A program made the translations under genes and the position numbers. Below, one piece after another: positions 9,137 to 18,249 of a stretch of DNA of 64,000 bases. Each line of letters starts with the position of its first letter. Position 1 is the first letter of the stretch. Under the pieces are notes generated by a model. It had not been told where the DNA came from. It saw nothing but the letters and a program-made list of their open reading frames with translations, and searched no databases. Source of the stretch: Sphingobacterium spiritivorum (GTDB lineage: Bacteria; Bacteroidota; Bacteroidia; Sphingobacteriales; Sphingobacteriaceae); assembly GCF_016724845.1 (NCBI RefSeq), contig NZ_CP068082.1, positions 1,736,001-1,800,000 on the forward strand. The letters run 5' to 3'.

Positions 9137-10180
9137 TTATTCATTAGTAAATCTTGGTGATTCGCCCGTAAAACGGAATTGAATTTCCCAATTGCCTTCT
9201 TCAAAAATTGCAAAATCTAACCCTAGTCTTGCCAGCACACTGCCCCCTCCGAAACCAAGTCGTCTGTATGCAAAGGTCACGCTGGCTCTTGTACCATCTA
9301 TATTCGTATAGTCAGTTCTCTGATTAATCAATGGAATAGGATAAGCAACCTTATACGTTACTTTCTGATTGGTCTTGACCATATCAAATCCGTGAATCAG
9401 TTTTTCCCAGTTTGTAGCATTAAACTTATCCGGATTGATATAATTGTTTAAAGAATCTACAAAACTGAAGGTCAGGGAATTTCCGGCCTGTTCTTCATTT
9501 TTAAAGAAATAAACAACCATATCTCCAAAGCCTAGAAACTGCCCCGTGCGTTCGCCAACGGTATTGACCATTAAAGAAGGAAACACATACGGACGAAGAG
9601 ACAATCCTGTAGCAGGATCGATGGTTGATGGTTCGTAAGGTCTTTCTTTGTAAGGCTTTAATTTCAGATTTCTTGCAAATTTGCGACCTCCAGTATTACT
9701 TATCTCTACATCGAAAACATAACCCGGATCAGGACTATTCTTTACGAAGCTGGATCTTCCCGGATTCCACATCGTGATCTCTCCGGATTTTTCCTGGATC
9801 TCTAACAGAGGTCTGTACTGCACTTCACGCTTACTCTCGATCTCAGCCAATGTAGTTTCAGCTCCTGTATACGCTTTTTTCCATACTTTGACAGGAAATT
9901 TACTGGTTAGTTCCGGTGCAGGATCTCCGTCAGCAGTACGGATACTGTAAATTTTAAAGTCTAAAGGAAGGGTAGAATTTTTACCCACATTCACATTATT
10001 ATTGAATAAAGTGGTTCTTCCTAATACCGGCTCATAAGTAGTGGTAGTGTATGTCACATCATTATCCAATGCATCCAGATGATCCGGCAGATTTTTATTA
10101 CACGAAGAGAGTAGTATAACAGATAACAGAACTAAAGCGCCTTTTATCGTATTGCTTATATAATTTCTATTCATATACAT
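9137..10180 (-). CDS. DUF5007-like surface lipoprotein
   Basis: 347 residues, lipoprotein signal ending at C27 (LLSSC) and followed by NKNLPDHLDALDNDV. No enzymatic motif is visible. The body is rich in beta-strand-like segments and appears to be one domain spanning nearly the whole protein. I associate this architecture and position (behind a FAS1 lipoprotein in a SusC/SusD operon) with DUF5007, but cannot verify it. The start codon overlaps the stop of the FAS1 gene by one base (TAATG), so translation is probably coupled. MNRN two codons downstream is an alternative start. It closes the first module of the operon and is probably a surface accessory binding protein. Confidence 0.65.
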   Translation of the reverse strand: MYMNRNYISNTIKGALVLLSVILLSSCNKNLPDHLDALDNDVTYTTTTYEPVLGRTTLFNNNVNVGKNSTLPLDFKIYSIRTADGDPAPELTSKFPVKVWKKAYTGAETTLAEIESKREVQYRPLLEIQEKSGEITMWNPGRSSFVKNSPDPGYVFDVEISNTGGRKFARNLKLKPYKERPYEPSTIDPATGLSLRPYVFPSLMVNTVGERTGQFLGFGDMVVYFFKNEEQAGNSLTFSFVDSLNNYINPDKFNATNWEKLIHGFDMVKTNQKVTYKVAYPIPLINQRTDYTNIDGTRASVTFAYRRLGFGGGSVLARLGLDFAIFEEGNWEIQFRFTGESPRFTNE

Positions 10181-10848
10181 TATTGAGAAAACTTAGAAGT
10201 GAACTTATTGAACCCAAAATCGTGACTTGCCGACAGGAAATGAATGACTCCGTTAGTTGTCTTCAGATTGACTGCAGTCGTCGTCGTCGTTTGCCAATAT
10301 CTTTTGAAAATGGAGTTGTTGACATCGCTAAACTCGATTTCCTGTTGTCCTCCGGAAACAAAGCCGGAAGCATTTGTGACATTATAGTACATATGCATAT
10401 CGTATCCATAGATACTTTTGGCTTTCAGGCCATCTATATAGGGGTACAGTGTTTCTGTAGTTACTTCACCTTCAAAGATGTATCTTCCCATCAGGGAGTC
10501 CAGCTCCAACTGATCTACGTCTTCCAGATATAGAGGTGCTTTATTTGTCAACTTACGGGTAGCATTGAGAGCCTTCACGGCAATCTCAAAGCTCCGGTTG
10601 GTCATCGCATAAAATGTGAATTTTTCTGTACCCATCAGTTTGGAGCGAAGTCCGGGCGCACGATCCAGCACCAGAAGCAAGGAATCATAAGTTCCCCTTT
10701 GGCTTTCCAGATACTTCAGTATAGTACCATCATAAACCTTGGTATTGTTTTGATAATCCTTATAGTATTCGTCACCTTTCTCACAGGAAACGGTTGCAGT
10801 CAATATAAACAGCGCGAATACAAACCAGATATGTTGAATTCTAATCAT
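10180..10848 (-). CDS. FAS1 (fasciclin) domain lipoprotein, first copy
   Basis: 222 residues with a lipoprotein signal ending at C22 (TATVSC). The domain resembles the FAS1 protein at 3626-4369: GTILKYLESQRGTYDSLLLVL, FTFYAMTNRSFEIAVKAL and the C-terminal NGVIHFLSASHDFGFNKF, which matches the conserved FAS1 H2 region. It lies 21 bases after SusD1 and overlaps the DUF5007-like gene by one base. FAS1 modules usually bind other surface molecules. Here I infer that it is a component or partner of the adjacent SusC1/SusD1 complex. Confidence 0.8.
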   Translation of the reverse strand: MIRIQHIWFVFALFILTATVSCEKGDEYYKDYQNNTKVYDGTILKYLESQRGTYDSLLLVLDRAPGLRSKLMGTEKFTFYAMTNRSFEIAVKALNATRKLTNKAPLYLEDVDQLELDSLMGRYIFEGEVTTETLYPYIDGLKAKSIYGYDMHMYYNVTNASGFVSGGQQEIEFSDVNNSIFKRYWQTTTTTAVNLKTTNGVIHFLSASHDFGFNKFTSKFSQ

Positions 10849-10869
10849 AATATGAGGTGGTTATAATCT

Positions 10870-12399
10870 TTATTTCCAATATGGATTTTGTACAAGTTGT
10901 GAATTGTTCCTTAGCACATCTGTAGCGATAGGCCAGTAAATTCCTCCATCATTTATCAGTTTTACGACGTTGGAATCTTTTTTCCTTAGCTTATTGAAAC
11001 GAATGATATCATACCATCTCCAGCCTTCACCCATCAGCTCTCTCCGTCTTTCTTCGAAGATTACATCAACAATATTCTCTGTTCTTCCTTCATGAAAAGC
11101 CGGTAATCCACGGCTTGTTCTGATCACATTCAATAGTGTACGGGCTTCACTGATCTCTCCTAAGGCTGCTTTGGCTTCAGCTCTTAACAGCGTGATTTCT
11201 TCCAGTCGGGTGAAAACCAGATTAGATCCGAAAATATTGAAATCACTGTCTCCGTCTCCGTCTCTGATCACTTTGATCTTACTGAAAATCGGAATCTCGC
11301 CACTGAAGTTTGTAAAGTAATTGGTCCTTGTCAGCCCTGAGATCGTGTCAATACCAAAACGGGTATCATTAGGGTCATTAAAAATGGTAATCACACTGTC
11401 CTTAGGGACAAAAATATCCGGCATAGTCTTGTTTGTCAACGGCTTGGCCAGCGTCAACTGTTCGATATGCCCGGTAGCTGTTGCCTCATTAAAGGCATAA
11501 GAGGACTGAAAATTAAGCAACTGCGAATATTTTTCTGAAGAAGAGAAAATTCCTGTCCGACCCGTCAGTTGAGAAATATTGGAATAGAACAAGCCTACTT
11601 TACCGTAATTATCCAAAACAAATTTTGAAAACACATCTGCATCAATGTATTTCCCCTGCCATGCCGCAATATGTGCCAAGAGCGCATACGCTGTCAGCTT
11701 GTTGAATAATACACCTCTCCATTCTACGGATGTGACCCCGTAATAGGTCTGTAGATTCACCCCGTACAGGTAAGGCAGATCTTCTGCCGCTTTTAACAAT
11801 TCCTGACTTGCAAAAGCCAGTACGGAAGCCTGATCTGTCCTTCCGAATTCTGTAAATTTACCGTCATCATAGGATTTGGTCAGCAAAGGCACATCTCCCC
11901 AGATACGAACCATGTAGAAATAGGCAAATGCACGAATAGCACGTGCCTGTGCGATATCATATTTAAGATTCAACTCTGTGTAGCGTTCATCTTTTGCATA
12001 TACCTCCGGAGCACGTTCTATGAAGATGGAAGCTGCATTTACCACAGCATAAAATCTTCTCCAGTTTGACAATGCGGAGATCATTGGATACGATGCTTTT
12101 AAATCATTTTTGTAAACGGCCTCCAGATCAGAGCGTTTGTAAGACACAAAATCTTTACCTCTCATCTCACCATAAACCCAATGTGCATTATTATCCTGTA
12201 ATGCGGCTCTGGTAAGGCCATACAACCCCATCAACGAAGAGCGGGTATCTGAAATATCCGTCCATTGTTTTGTTTCAGAAGCAACATTCGCAGCATCGAT
12301 GTCCAGTTTATTTTCACAGGAAATGGTTATCATTCCTGTCAACCCTGTCATCAACATCAAAAAACAGGAAACATTCTTTTTATTAAAATATCTTTTCAT
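10870..12399 (-). CDS. SusD/RagB-family outer-membrane lipoprotein (first pair)
   Basis: 509 residues; lipoprotein signal ending at C28 (ITISC). SusD hallmarks include the AIRAFAYFYMVRIWGDVPLLTKSY block (~155-180) and the C-terminal VIFEERRRELMGEGWRWYDIIRFNKLR, equivalent to IWYERARELMGEG in SusD2. The C-terminal segment IYWPIATDVLRNNSQLVQNPYW is the usual ending of these proteins. It forms the ligand-capturing lid on SusC1, whose gene ends 18 bases upstream. The protein is clearly diverged from SusD2, so the two pairs may bind different parts of a substrate or different substrates (inference). Confidence 0.95.
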   Translation of the reverse strand: MKRYFNKKNVSCFLMLMTGLTGMITISCENKLDIDAANVASETKQWTDISDTRSSLMGLYGLTRAALQDNNAHWVYGEMRGKDFVSYKRSDLEAVYKNDLKASYPMISALSNWRRFYAVVNAASIFIERAPEVYAKDERYTELNLKYDIAQARAIRAFAYFYMVRIWGDVPLLTKSYDDGKFTEFGRTDQASVLAFASQELLKAAEDLPYLYGVNLQTYYGVTSVEWRGVLFNKLTAYALLAHIAAWQGKYIDADVFSKFVLDNYGKVGLFYSNISQLTGRTGIFSSSEKYSQLLNFQSSYAFNEATATGHIEQLTLAKPLTNKTMPDIFVPKDSVITIFNDPNDTRFGIDTISGLTRTNYFTNFSGEIPIFSKIKVIRDGDGDSDFNIFGSNLVFTRLEEITLLRAEAKAALGEISEARTLLNVIRTSRGLPAFHEGRTENIVDVIFEERRRELMGEGWRWYDIIRFNKLRKKDSNVVKLINDGGIYWPIATDVLRNNSQLVQNPYWK

Positions 12400-12417
12400 A
12401 AAATCGTAATCAATTGG

Positions 12418-15330
12418 TTAGAGATCTAACTTGAAACCCAGCGTAAATGTCGGTGATAACGGAAGTCCGTACCCGGAGTAATAGCCATTAAAGTCTATAA
12501 GTTCAGGATCTACACCTGTGAATTTGGTAATGGTGAGCAGGTTTGTTCCTGTTACATACACATACGCTTTTCTGAGTCTTTTGACCTTTTCTTTAAGTCC
12601 CGCTATTTCATATCCTACAGAGACAGATCTTAATTTTAAGAAGGATGCGTTTTCCAGAAAAAGATCCTGATCTACACGGTAAGGTACACTGCTGCTCCAT
12701 GGGTTGTAAATCGGATATTTTGTGATATCAAAATCCTGCTGCCAGTGAAAAATCTCCTTTACAGAATTAATGGTATTGTTAGATTCGTTGTTGATGAAGT
12801 CGTAACGATTGGAAACACGCTGATTCAATGCTTTATGTCCTAATGCGAAATACCATTGAAAACCCAGATCAAAGTTTTTGTACCTGAACTGGTTACTCCA
12901 TCCTCCGACAAACTTAGGCATTGCATTTCCTGCCAATATTTTGTCATCTTCATTTACATCATAGTCTCCGTTCTGATCTATCCATTTGGCATCACCCGCA
13001 TTCATTTCGACGCCCTGAAACATTATTTTACGTCCTGTATTCGGATTAACCGGGATTTCGCTTTCTGCATTGTAAATACCTGCATTCTGATATATCCAGA
13101 ATTGATCAACAGATTTTCCTACTTCAAGCTTGCGATCACCTACAATTAATGTCTGCAGATTATTAGGAAGGGCTTTGAGGGTATTTTTGTTGATATTAAA
13201 ATTAAATGAACTTGACCATTGCAGTTTGTCCGGGTTGGTCAGCAGATTTAATCCCAAAGCAACATCCACCCCTTTATTATTGACATTCAGACCATTCATA
13301 TAACGACCTGTATATCCGTATTCAGCCGGGACAGGAATGGATGCGATCTGATTTTTGTCATCTTTATTGTATAACGAGATTCCCGCAGATAACCGGTTTG
13401 AAAAGAATGAACCTTCCAGATCGATATTAAAATGATCTGTATATGGCCATGCTACATCATAGCCTACCCAGCCTAATGTATATGGTCTTGAGATAGCTGC
13501 GAAGCCATTATATGAAACCAGTCCGGCTTCTGTACTCCAGTTAAGATCGGTTGCATACTGAGGTCCTGTTGCAAAGCGACTGATGGTCAGTAATTTTCCG
13601 ATTCTTCCCCATCCGGCTTTGATCGAAAGTTCATTAATCCCGTCATTCGTAGTGAAGAACTGATTTTTCACATTCCATTTTGCACTCACTGCCGGCGTGA
13701 ACAGCCATCTGTTGTCCTTCTGGACTGTAGATGAACCATCATAGCGCAATACAGCATTCAGATCCAAAAGATTTTTATACTTATATTTTGCATTTCCATA
13801 AAAGGAATACACTCTCAGGTCCTCACGATTCGTATATCTGTAAGTAGGAAGAGTAGATTCTTTAAGGTTTAACTTGATGAAATCATTAGGCCCATCATAC
13901 GTTTTGGTGTATGTAAACCGGTACAGGTCTTCCATATATTCCATCCCTGCAGTCAGATCTAACTGATGATCAGTATCTTTTCCAAGTTTGTAATTTAGAG
14001 CATGATCAAATTTGTACCGCTGGTTATAACCGTTGTAATTGGAGACATAGTTGTTGTCATCCATCAGGGAAGATGCATAAAACACATCTCTTAATCCCTC
14101 GTTATAGTCGATTGAGAATTTAGTAGTATAACGAAGATTGCTTAGTATGGAGAAATCTGCCGATATAAAAGCCTGCACAGCATTCATGACATTACCATCC
14201 ACGTTTTTGTCAAATTCCTTCAGGTAACGTGCATATACATCACGATTGGGTGACATCGGGATACTCAGATCAGGCAAATATCCCGTCTCCGAAATTCTGT
14301 CCCTTAAAGAACGGTTACGCTTACGCTCCACTCTGGAAGCATTGACATATGCTGTAAAATTAAACCATTCAGCCGGTGCCATATTGACATTGAAAGTCGC
14401 ATTATAACGCTTGAAATTAGCAGCATCTGCACTGGAAGTATTACTGGTATGACCGCCCAGAAAGTTAAAATTGGCTCTGTCTGAACCTCCTCTTAAAGAT
14501 AAGTCAATAGAATATAAAGGCTGATTTTTATAATATTCTTCGGACCAGTTTGACGGACCATAGTAATTTACATTTGTGGAATCTCCCAGATAAGAAGGGT
14601 ACGTGAGCCGGTCTTGTTCTGTTCCATATTTGGAGTAAAACTGCTGTCTGAACATATTCTCATATTGTGCATTGACCGGAGTGACAGATTTTCGGGTATT
14701 CATTCCGTAGTAAGAATTAAGACTGATTTCACTCGGTCCTGATTTACCCCCTTTAGTTGTGATCCAGATAGCACCATTTGCAGCCAATGGTCCCAATGCA
14801 GCTAATTTGGCCGGATCTTTAATGACTTCGATAGATTCTATCGCATTGATATTAAAGATACTTGCGAAATCTGTTCCCGGCCCAAGTCTGTTGTAATCGT
14901 ATTTCTGAATACCATACGAAAAGTTATTTTCCTGAGTCAGCGGCACGCCATTGACAAAAATAGTGGGTTGGGAAGCGTTGATATCCTTATTGGAGAATAA
15001 CGGTGCTGCCAATCCGCGTAAGACAATATTTCTGTTTGTCCCAGGTTCAGCGGTATTTTCCTGAACGTACACACCCGCTACTTCCCCTTTGAGATATTGA
15101 GCTACACTGTGGAAAGGAAATGTAGAAACCGTCTGAATATGTACCGAATCAGCAGTCCCCAATTTGACAGCTGTAGGATTAAGCCGCTGAAGAAGGAGCG
15201 TATCGGTACTCACGGTATCCTGTAAAAGATATCGGTTAGTATTTGCAGTATATCCTTCCGGAAAATCGGCTGCTTGCAGGAAAGATACAGGAAAAACTAA
15301 GATTAAAAAGCAATAGAATCTTTTCATCAT
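12418..15330 (-). CDS. SusC/RagA-family TonB-dependent transporter lacking the N-terminal regulatory-like domain (first copy)
   Basis: 970 residues with signal peptide MMKRFYCFLILVFPVSFLQAA. Unlike SusC2 it has no carboxypeptidase-regulatory-like domain. After a short linker it enters the plug near residue 70 (FHSVAQYLKGEVAGVYV, NIVLRGLA, TIFVNGVPL, ESIEVIKDPAKLAALGPLAANGAIWITTKGG). The beta-barrel fills the rest and ends LGFKLDL. It is the first gene of the ten-gene operon, with a 423-base gene-free region upstream that contains two operator-like palindromes. The missing domain is known to vary among SusC proteins. The gene is otherwise intact, so I read this as a natural subtype and not a broken gene. 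Confidence 0.93.
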   Translation of the reverse strand: MMKRFYCFLILVFPVSFLQAADFPEGYTANTNRYLLQDTVSTDTLLLQRLNPTAVKLGTADSVHIQTVSTFPFHSVAQYLKGEVAGVYVQENTAEPGTNRNIVLRGLAAPLFSNKDINASQPTIFVNGVPLTQENNFSYGIQKYDYNRLGPGTDFASIFNINAIESIEVIKDPAKLAALGPLAANGAIWITTKGGKSGPSEISLNSYYGMNTRKSVTPVNAQYENMFRQQFYSKYGTEQDRLTYPSYLGDSTNVNYYGPSNWSEEYYKNQPLYSIDLSLRGGSDRANFNFLGGHTSNTSSADAANFKRYNATFNVNMAPAEWFNFTAYVNASRVERKRNRSLRDRISETGYLPDLSIPMSPNRDVYARYLKEFDKNVDGNVMNAVQAFISADFSILSNLRYTTKFSIDYNEGLRDVFYASSLMDDNNYVSNYNGYNQRYKFDHALNYKLGKDTDHQLDLTAGMEYMEDLYRFTYTKTYDGPNDFIKLNLKESTLPTYRYTNREDLRVYSFYGNAKYKYKNLLDLNAVLRYDGSSTVQKDNRWLFTPAVSAKWNVKNQFFTTNDGINELSIKAGWGRIGKLLTISRFATGPQYATDLNWSTEAGLVSYNGFAAISRPYTLGWVGYDVAWPYTDHFNIDLEGSFFSNRLSAGISLYNKDDKNQIASIPVPAEYGYTGRYMNGLNVNNKGVDVALGLNLLTNPDKLQWSSSFNFNINKNTLKALPNNLQTLIVGDRKLEVGKSVDQFWIYQNAGIYNAESEIPVNPNTGRKIMFQGVEMNAGDAKWIDQNGDYDVNEDDKILAGNAMPKFVGGWSNQFRYKNFDLGFQWYFALGHKALNQRVSNRYDFINNESNNTINSVKEIFHWQQDFDITKYPIYNPWSSSVPYRVDQDLFLENASFLKLRSVSVGYEIAGLKEKVKRLRKAYVYVTGTNLLTITKFTGVDPELIDFNGYYSGYGLPLSPTFTLGFKLDL

Positions 15331-15463
15331 AAGTGCATACTTAGGTTATATTCGTAATTAGTTAGTTCACCCTGTTCCGTTTATTAAGAAATGGTGATTA
15401 CTAGGTTAACTGATGGAACAATGATATACAGAGAATGGGGATAATCCGGCATGCTAAAACAAC

Positions 15464-15475
15464 GAAATCGTTTGC
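15464..15475. promoter_or_regulatory. LacI-like operator, site 1
   Basis: GAAATCGTTTGC is an imperfect palindrome around a central CG and resembles the GCAAnCGnTTGC type of half-site arrangement used by LacI-family regulators. Its centre is 21 bp from the centre of site 2, two helical turns apart. It is upstream of the SusC1 operon. No LacI gene lies in this window, so the regulator is unknown. Confidence 0.45.
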
Positions 15476-15484
15476 GTAATTTAA

Positions 15485-15496
15485 GCAATCGATTGT
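15485..15496. promoter_or_regulatory. LacI-like operator, site 2
   Basis: GCAATCGATTGT contains the perfect 10-bp palindrome CAATCGATTG (15486-15495) and matches the GCAAnCGnTTGC pattern at all but the last position. Together with site 1 it forms a phased tandem pair upstream of the SusC1 operon. The assignment to LacI-type control is inferred from the symmetry and central CG. Confidence 0.5.
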
Positions 15497-15726
15497 GCTA
15501 AACAATATTGGATGAGATCATGAGGCAAATACTGCATGATAATGAGTTGCAACATCCCTAATAAACACGCATAGAACAGCATTTTTGTACGGGGATGAGT
15601 CTATTCTTAACAAAATAGAAGACAGCGAATAGACAAGGATTAAAAGAACTAATCAACAGAAAAAAGCACTCCGGTGTAAAATGAAGGCAATTTATTATTA
15701 GTCCTTATCAAAGCTATATTTTAGCT

Positions 15727-15734
15727 TATATTTG
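15727..15734 (+). promoter_or_regulatory. -7 promoter box for hemW
   Basis: TATATTTG is a perfect match to the Bacteroidetes -7 consensus TAnnTTTG and ends 19 bases before the hemW ATG. No convincing -33 TTTG is seen at the expected distance. Confidence 0.5.
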
Positions 15735-15753
15735 GAAAAGATTTATACAAAAA

Positions 15754-16890
15754 ATGCCGGGTATCTACTTCCACATTCCATTTTGCAAACAAGCCTGTCA
15801 CTACTGTGATTTTCACTTTTCTACGTCCCTCAGATACAAGGACGAAATGATGGCTGCAATGAGACAGGAACTGGAATTACGTAGTCAGTCAGGAGATACC
15901 AAAAAGCTGACCTCCCTGTATTTCGGCGGAGGAACGCCGTCTATTCTGGATGCAGGACATATACAGTCTTTCATTGATGCTGTATCCGAGTATTATGACA
16001 TTGCTGAAGATGCAGAGATTACTCTAGAGGCCAATCCGGATGATCTGGATCATAAAAAAGTACAGCAGCTCCGACATACAGATATCAATCGTTTCAGTAT
16101 AGGCATACAGTCTTTCTACGAAGAAGATCTGAGCTGGATGAACCGTGCGCACAATGCCAGTGAAGCAGATGCGGCAATTAAGCGAGTACAGGATGCCGGA
16201 TTTGAGAATATAACAGCAGATCTGATCTACGGTTATCCGCTGCTGACTGATCAAAAGTGGAATGCCAATATCGATAAATTACTGGAATTTGAAATCCCAC
16301 ATATCTCTGCGTACAGTATGACGGTAGAGCCACAAACAGCTCTGGATCATTTTATCAAAAAAGGTAAATCGCCGGCCATGAATGAATCTCAGTCTGCCGC
16401 ACAGTTTGAAATCCTGATAGATAAACTTGTAAACAGCGGATTTGAGCATTATGAGATTTCCAACTTCGCAAAACCTGACAGATATGCCCGACATAACTCC
16501 AGCTACTGGAAAGGCGATACTTATATCGGTATAGGTCCCTCCGCTCATTCCTTTAACGGAGATAACCGATCCTGGAATATTGCTAATAATGCATTGTACA
16601 TAAAAGGTATATCTGAAAAAACACCTGTTGCTGAAGTCGAACAGCTGAGTTTCGAAAACAAAGTCAATGAATATATTATGACTTCGCTGCGTACTATGTG
16701 GGGAATGGATACTGCCAAAATCGAAGAAGCATTCGGATCAGATACCCTTAAGCAGCTCACGAATACGATCCAACCCTTTATCGCACAAGGAGAAGTGCGC
16801 CTGCAGGATGGACACTATTATCTTACAGCAAAGGGAAAACTTATTGCCGACCATATCGCATCCGAGCTGTTTCTGGAAGAAGAAGATTAG
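15754..16890 (+). CDS. hemW: HemW, radical SAM heme chaperone (coproporphyrinogen oxidase-like)
   Basis: 378 residues, the usual HemW length. The radical SAM cluster motif is CKQACHYCDF with C11, C15 and C18 (CxxxCxxC). The glycine-rich SAM-binding segment YFGGGTPS follows, and a HemN-type C-terminal region carries the NEYIMTSLRTMWGMD block. HemW-type proteins were long annotated as oxygen-independent coproporphyrinogen III oxidases, but family knowledge places them as heme-binding chaperones. The short CxxxCxxCDF motif without the extra HemN cysteine supports HemW. It ends 37 bases from the convergent histidine kinase gene, with no clear terminator between them. Confidence 0.9.
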   Translation: MPGIYFHIPFCKQACHYCDFHFSTSLRYKDEMMAAMRQELELRSQSGDTKKLTSLYFGGGTPSILDAGHIQSFIDAVSEYYDIAEDAEITLEANPDDLDHKKVQQLRHTDINRFSIGIQSFYEEDLSWMNRAHNASEADAAIKRVQDAGFENITADLIYGYPLLTDQKWNANIDKLLEFEIPHISAYSMTVEPQTALDHFIKKGKSPAMNESQSAAQFEILIDKLVNSGFEHYEISNFAKPDRYARHNSSYWKGDTYIGIGPSAHSFNGDNRSWNIANNALYIKGISEKTPVAEVEQLSFENKVNEYIMTSLRTMWGMDTAKIEEAFGSDTLKQLTNTIQPFIAQGEVRLQDGHYYLTAKGKLIADHIASELFLEEED

Positions 16891-16927
16891 CGGTTACTTT
16901 ACTAAAATGTGGCTGCATGTTTTCCTT

Positions 16928-18247
16928 TCAAAACTGCAAAGTAAATGTACTGCCTTTACCTACCGCAGATTCTACCAGAATATTGCCTCCATGGATCAGC
17001 ATGATCTGTTTACTCAATGTCAGACCGACCCCACTTCCTGTTTTTCGTGTGGTAAAGAACGGTGTAAAGATATTTTCCATGAGTTCCGTATCTATACCGA
17101 TTCCATTATCACTGACATGGATCTGTACATTACCGCCTTTCTCTATTGCGGACATGGTGATGTATGGTTTTTCTACATCTTTTACAGCCTCCATAGCATT
17201 GAGAACAAGATTAATAAGCACCTGCTCCACCAGATTGGCGTCTGCAAATAACTGAATCCGGGTAGGTTTCAGTATCACATCAAATTCAATATTCTTCTGT
17301 ACAAAGGTCGGCTCCAGCAACTGATAAATATTTTCAAAAAGATCAGAGACCATGATTTCCTGCACTTTGGGTTTATCCACCTTATTGATTGTACGATAAC
17401 TTTTTGCAAATTTCAACAGCCCCTCACTTCTGTTGCGAATAGTATCTACACCTATACGTACATCTTCCAGTTCTTCTGCCGGCTCCAGGTGATCCAGATG
17501 CTGGCTCATCGTCTCTGCCAGGGACGAAATAGGAGCAATGGAATTCATAATTTCATGCGTCAGCACACGCAATAGTTTATGCCAGGCTTTAGTCTCTGTC
17601 TCATCAATAGCTTCGTTGACATTCTGAAATACCACGATCTGACACCGCCCCTCCTGTGTCACCAGTTCGGACAATTGCATAAGTAGTTTGACCTTACCTT
17701 TAGCAGAAGATACCGCTTCAATATGTTGCTGTCCGGGCTGAAGATTATTAATAATCCTGAAAAGTTCTTTATTCCGCTTTTCCAGTGAAGTGAACTTTCC
17801 TACATAAGGAATATCAAACATAACCCTAAAAGCCTCATTCATCCAGATCACTTTATCCTTATCCGGATAATAGGTAAAGATAGCTGTGTCAAGCATATTC
17901 ACAATCTGATTGAGATATTGATACTGCAATTCTTTTGATACCGTAATTTCTTTAAATGCGGCATTTATCTCATTGAAGGTCTCGTGAATCCTGCGCTTCG
18001 TAGAGCTTGTTTTTTTTGTAACGTAATAGCGTGTGAAATCGCGTTGCCTGGTAGACTGTACAAAATCCATAAATACATCATAGATCTCAAATTGTGCTTT
18101 CAGTCCGGCGGTGAAAGTGACAATAGCTAATAAACCGGCCAGAGATGCCAGCAGATACCATTCAGACATCAGGGCAAAGCAACATATTGCTCCCAACCCT
18201 ATAAGCAATACATAACTACATGCTATCCACCATTTAAAGCGTGTCAT
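16928..18247 (-). CDS. Sensor histidine kinase of the efflux cluster, no periplasmic sensor domain
   Basis: 439 residues from the ATG at 18247, which lies 2 bases after the response-regulator stop; a TTG six bases earlier is less likely. Two membrane helices (~6-26 and ~31-47) are joined by only about four residues, so there is essentially no extracytoplasmic domain. A PAS-like region (~105-205) precedes the phosphoacceptor H-box LTHEIMNSIAPI (H231). The ATPase domain shows the N-box LINLVLNAMEA, G1 DNGIGI (380-385) and GSGVGL (404-409). It is the partner of the sigma-54-type regulator encoded just upstream. With no outer sensor it probably detects a membrane or cytoplasmic signal, for example substrate in the membrane (inference). 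Confidence 0.9.
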   Translation of the reverse strand: MTRFKWWIACSYVLLIGLGAICCFALMSEWYLLASLAGLLAIVTFTAGLKAQFEIYDVFMDFVQSTRQRDFTRYYVTKKTSSTKRRIHETFNEINAAFKEITVSKELQYQYLNQIVNMLDTAIFTYYPDKDKVIWMNEAFRVMFDIPYVGKFTSLEKRNKELFRIINNLQPGQQHIEAVSSAKGKVKLLMQLSELVTQEGRCQIVVFQNVNEAIDETETKAWHKLLRVLTHEIMNSIAPISSLAETMSQHLDHLEPAEELEDVRIGVDTIRNRSEGLLKFAKSYRTINKVDKPKVQEIMVSDLFENIYQLLEPTFVQKNIEFDVILKPTRIQLFADANLVEQVLINLVLNAMEAVKDVEKPYITMSAIEKGGNVQIHVSDNGIGIDTELMENIFTPFFTTRKTGSGVGLTLSKQIMLIHGGNILVESAVGKGSTFTLQF

Positions 18248-18249
18248 AA

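Larger units (their letters stand above)
15331..15753. other. Gene-free divergent intergenic region (423 bp) between SusC1 and hemW
   Basis: This is the only stretch over 300 bases without a gene. It separates the minus-strand SusC/SusD operon from plus-strand hemW. It holds two palindromic operator-like sites (15464-15475 and 15485-15496) and a good -7 box for hemW at 15727-15734. On the minus strand a weak -7 candidate (TATCATTG, 15420-15427) could serve SusC1, but no matching -33 element is visible. No RNA gene or open frame is supported here. Confidence 0.7.

Noticed and set aside
12418..15330. SusC1 as a truncated pseudogene
   Set aside because: Signal peptide, plug and barrel end are all present in one uninterrupted frame. 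Only an optional domain is missing.
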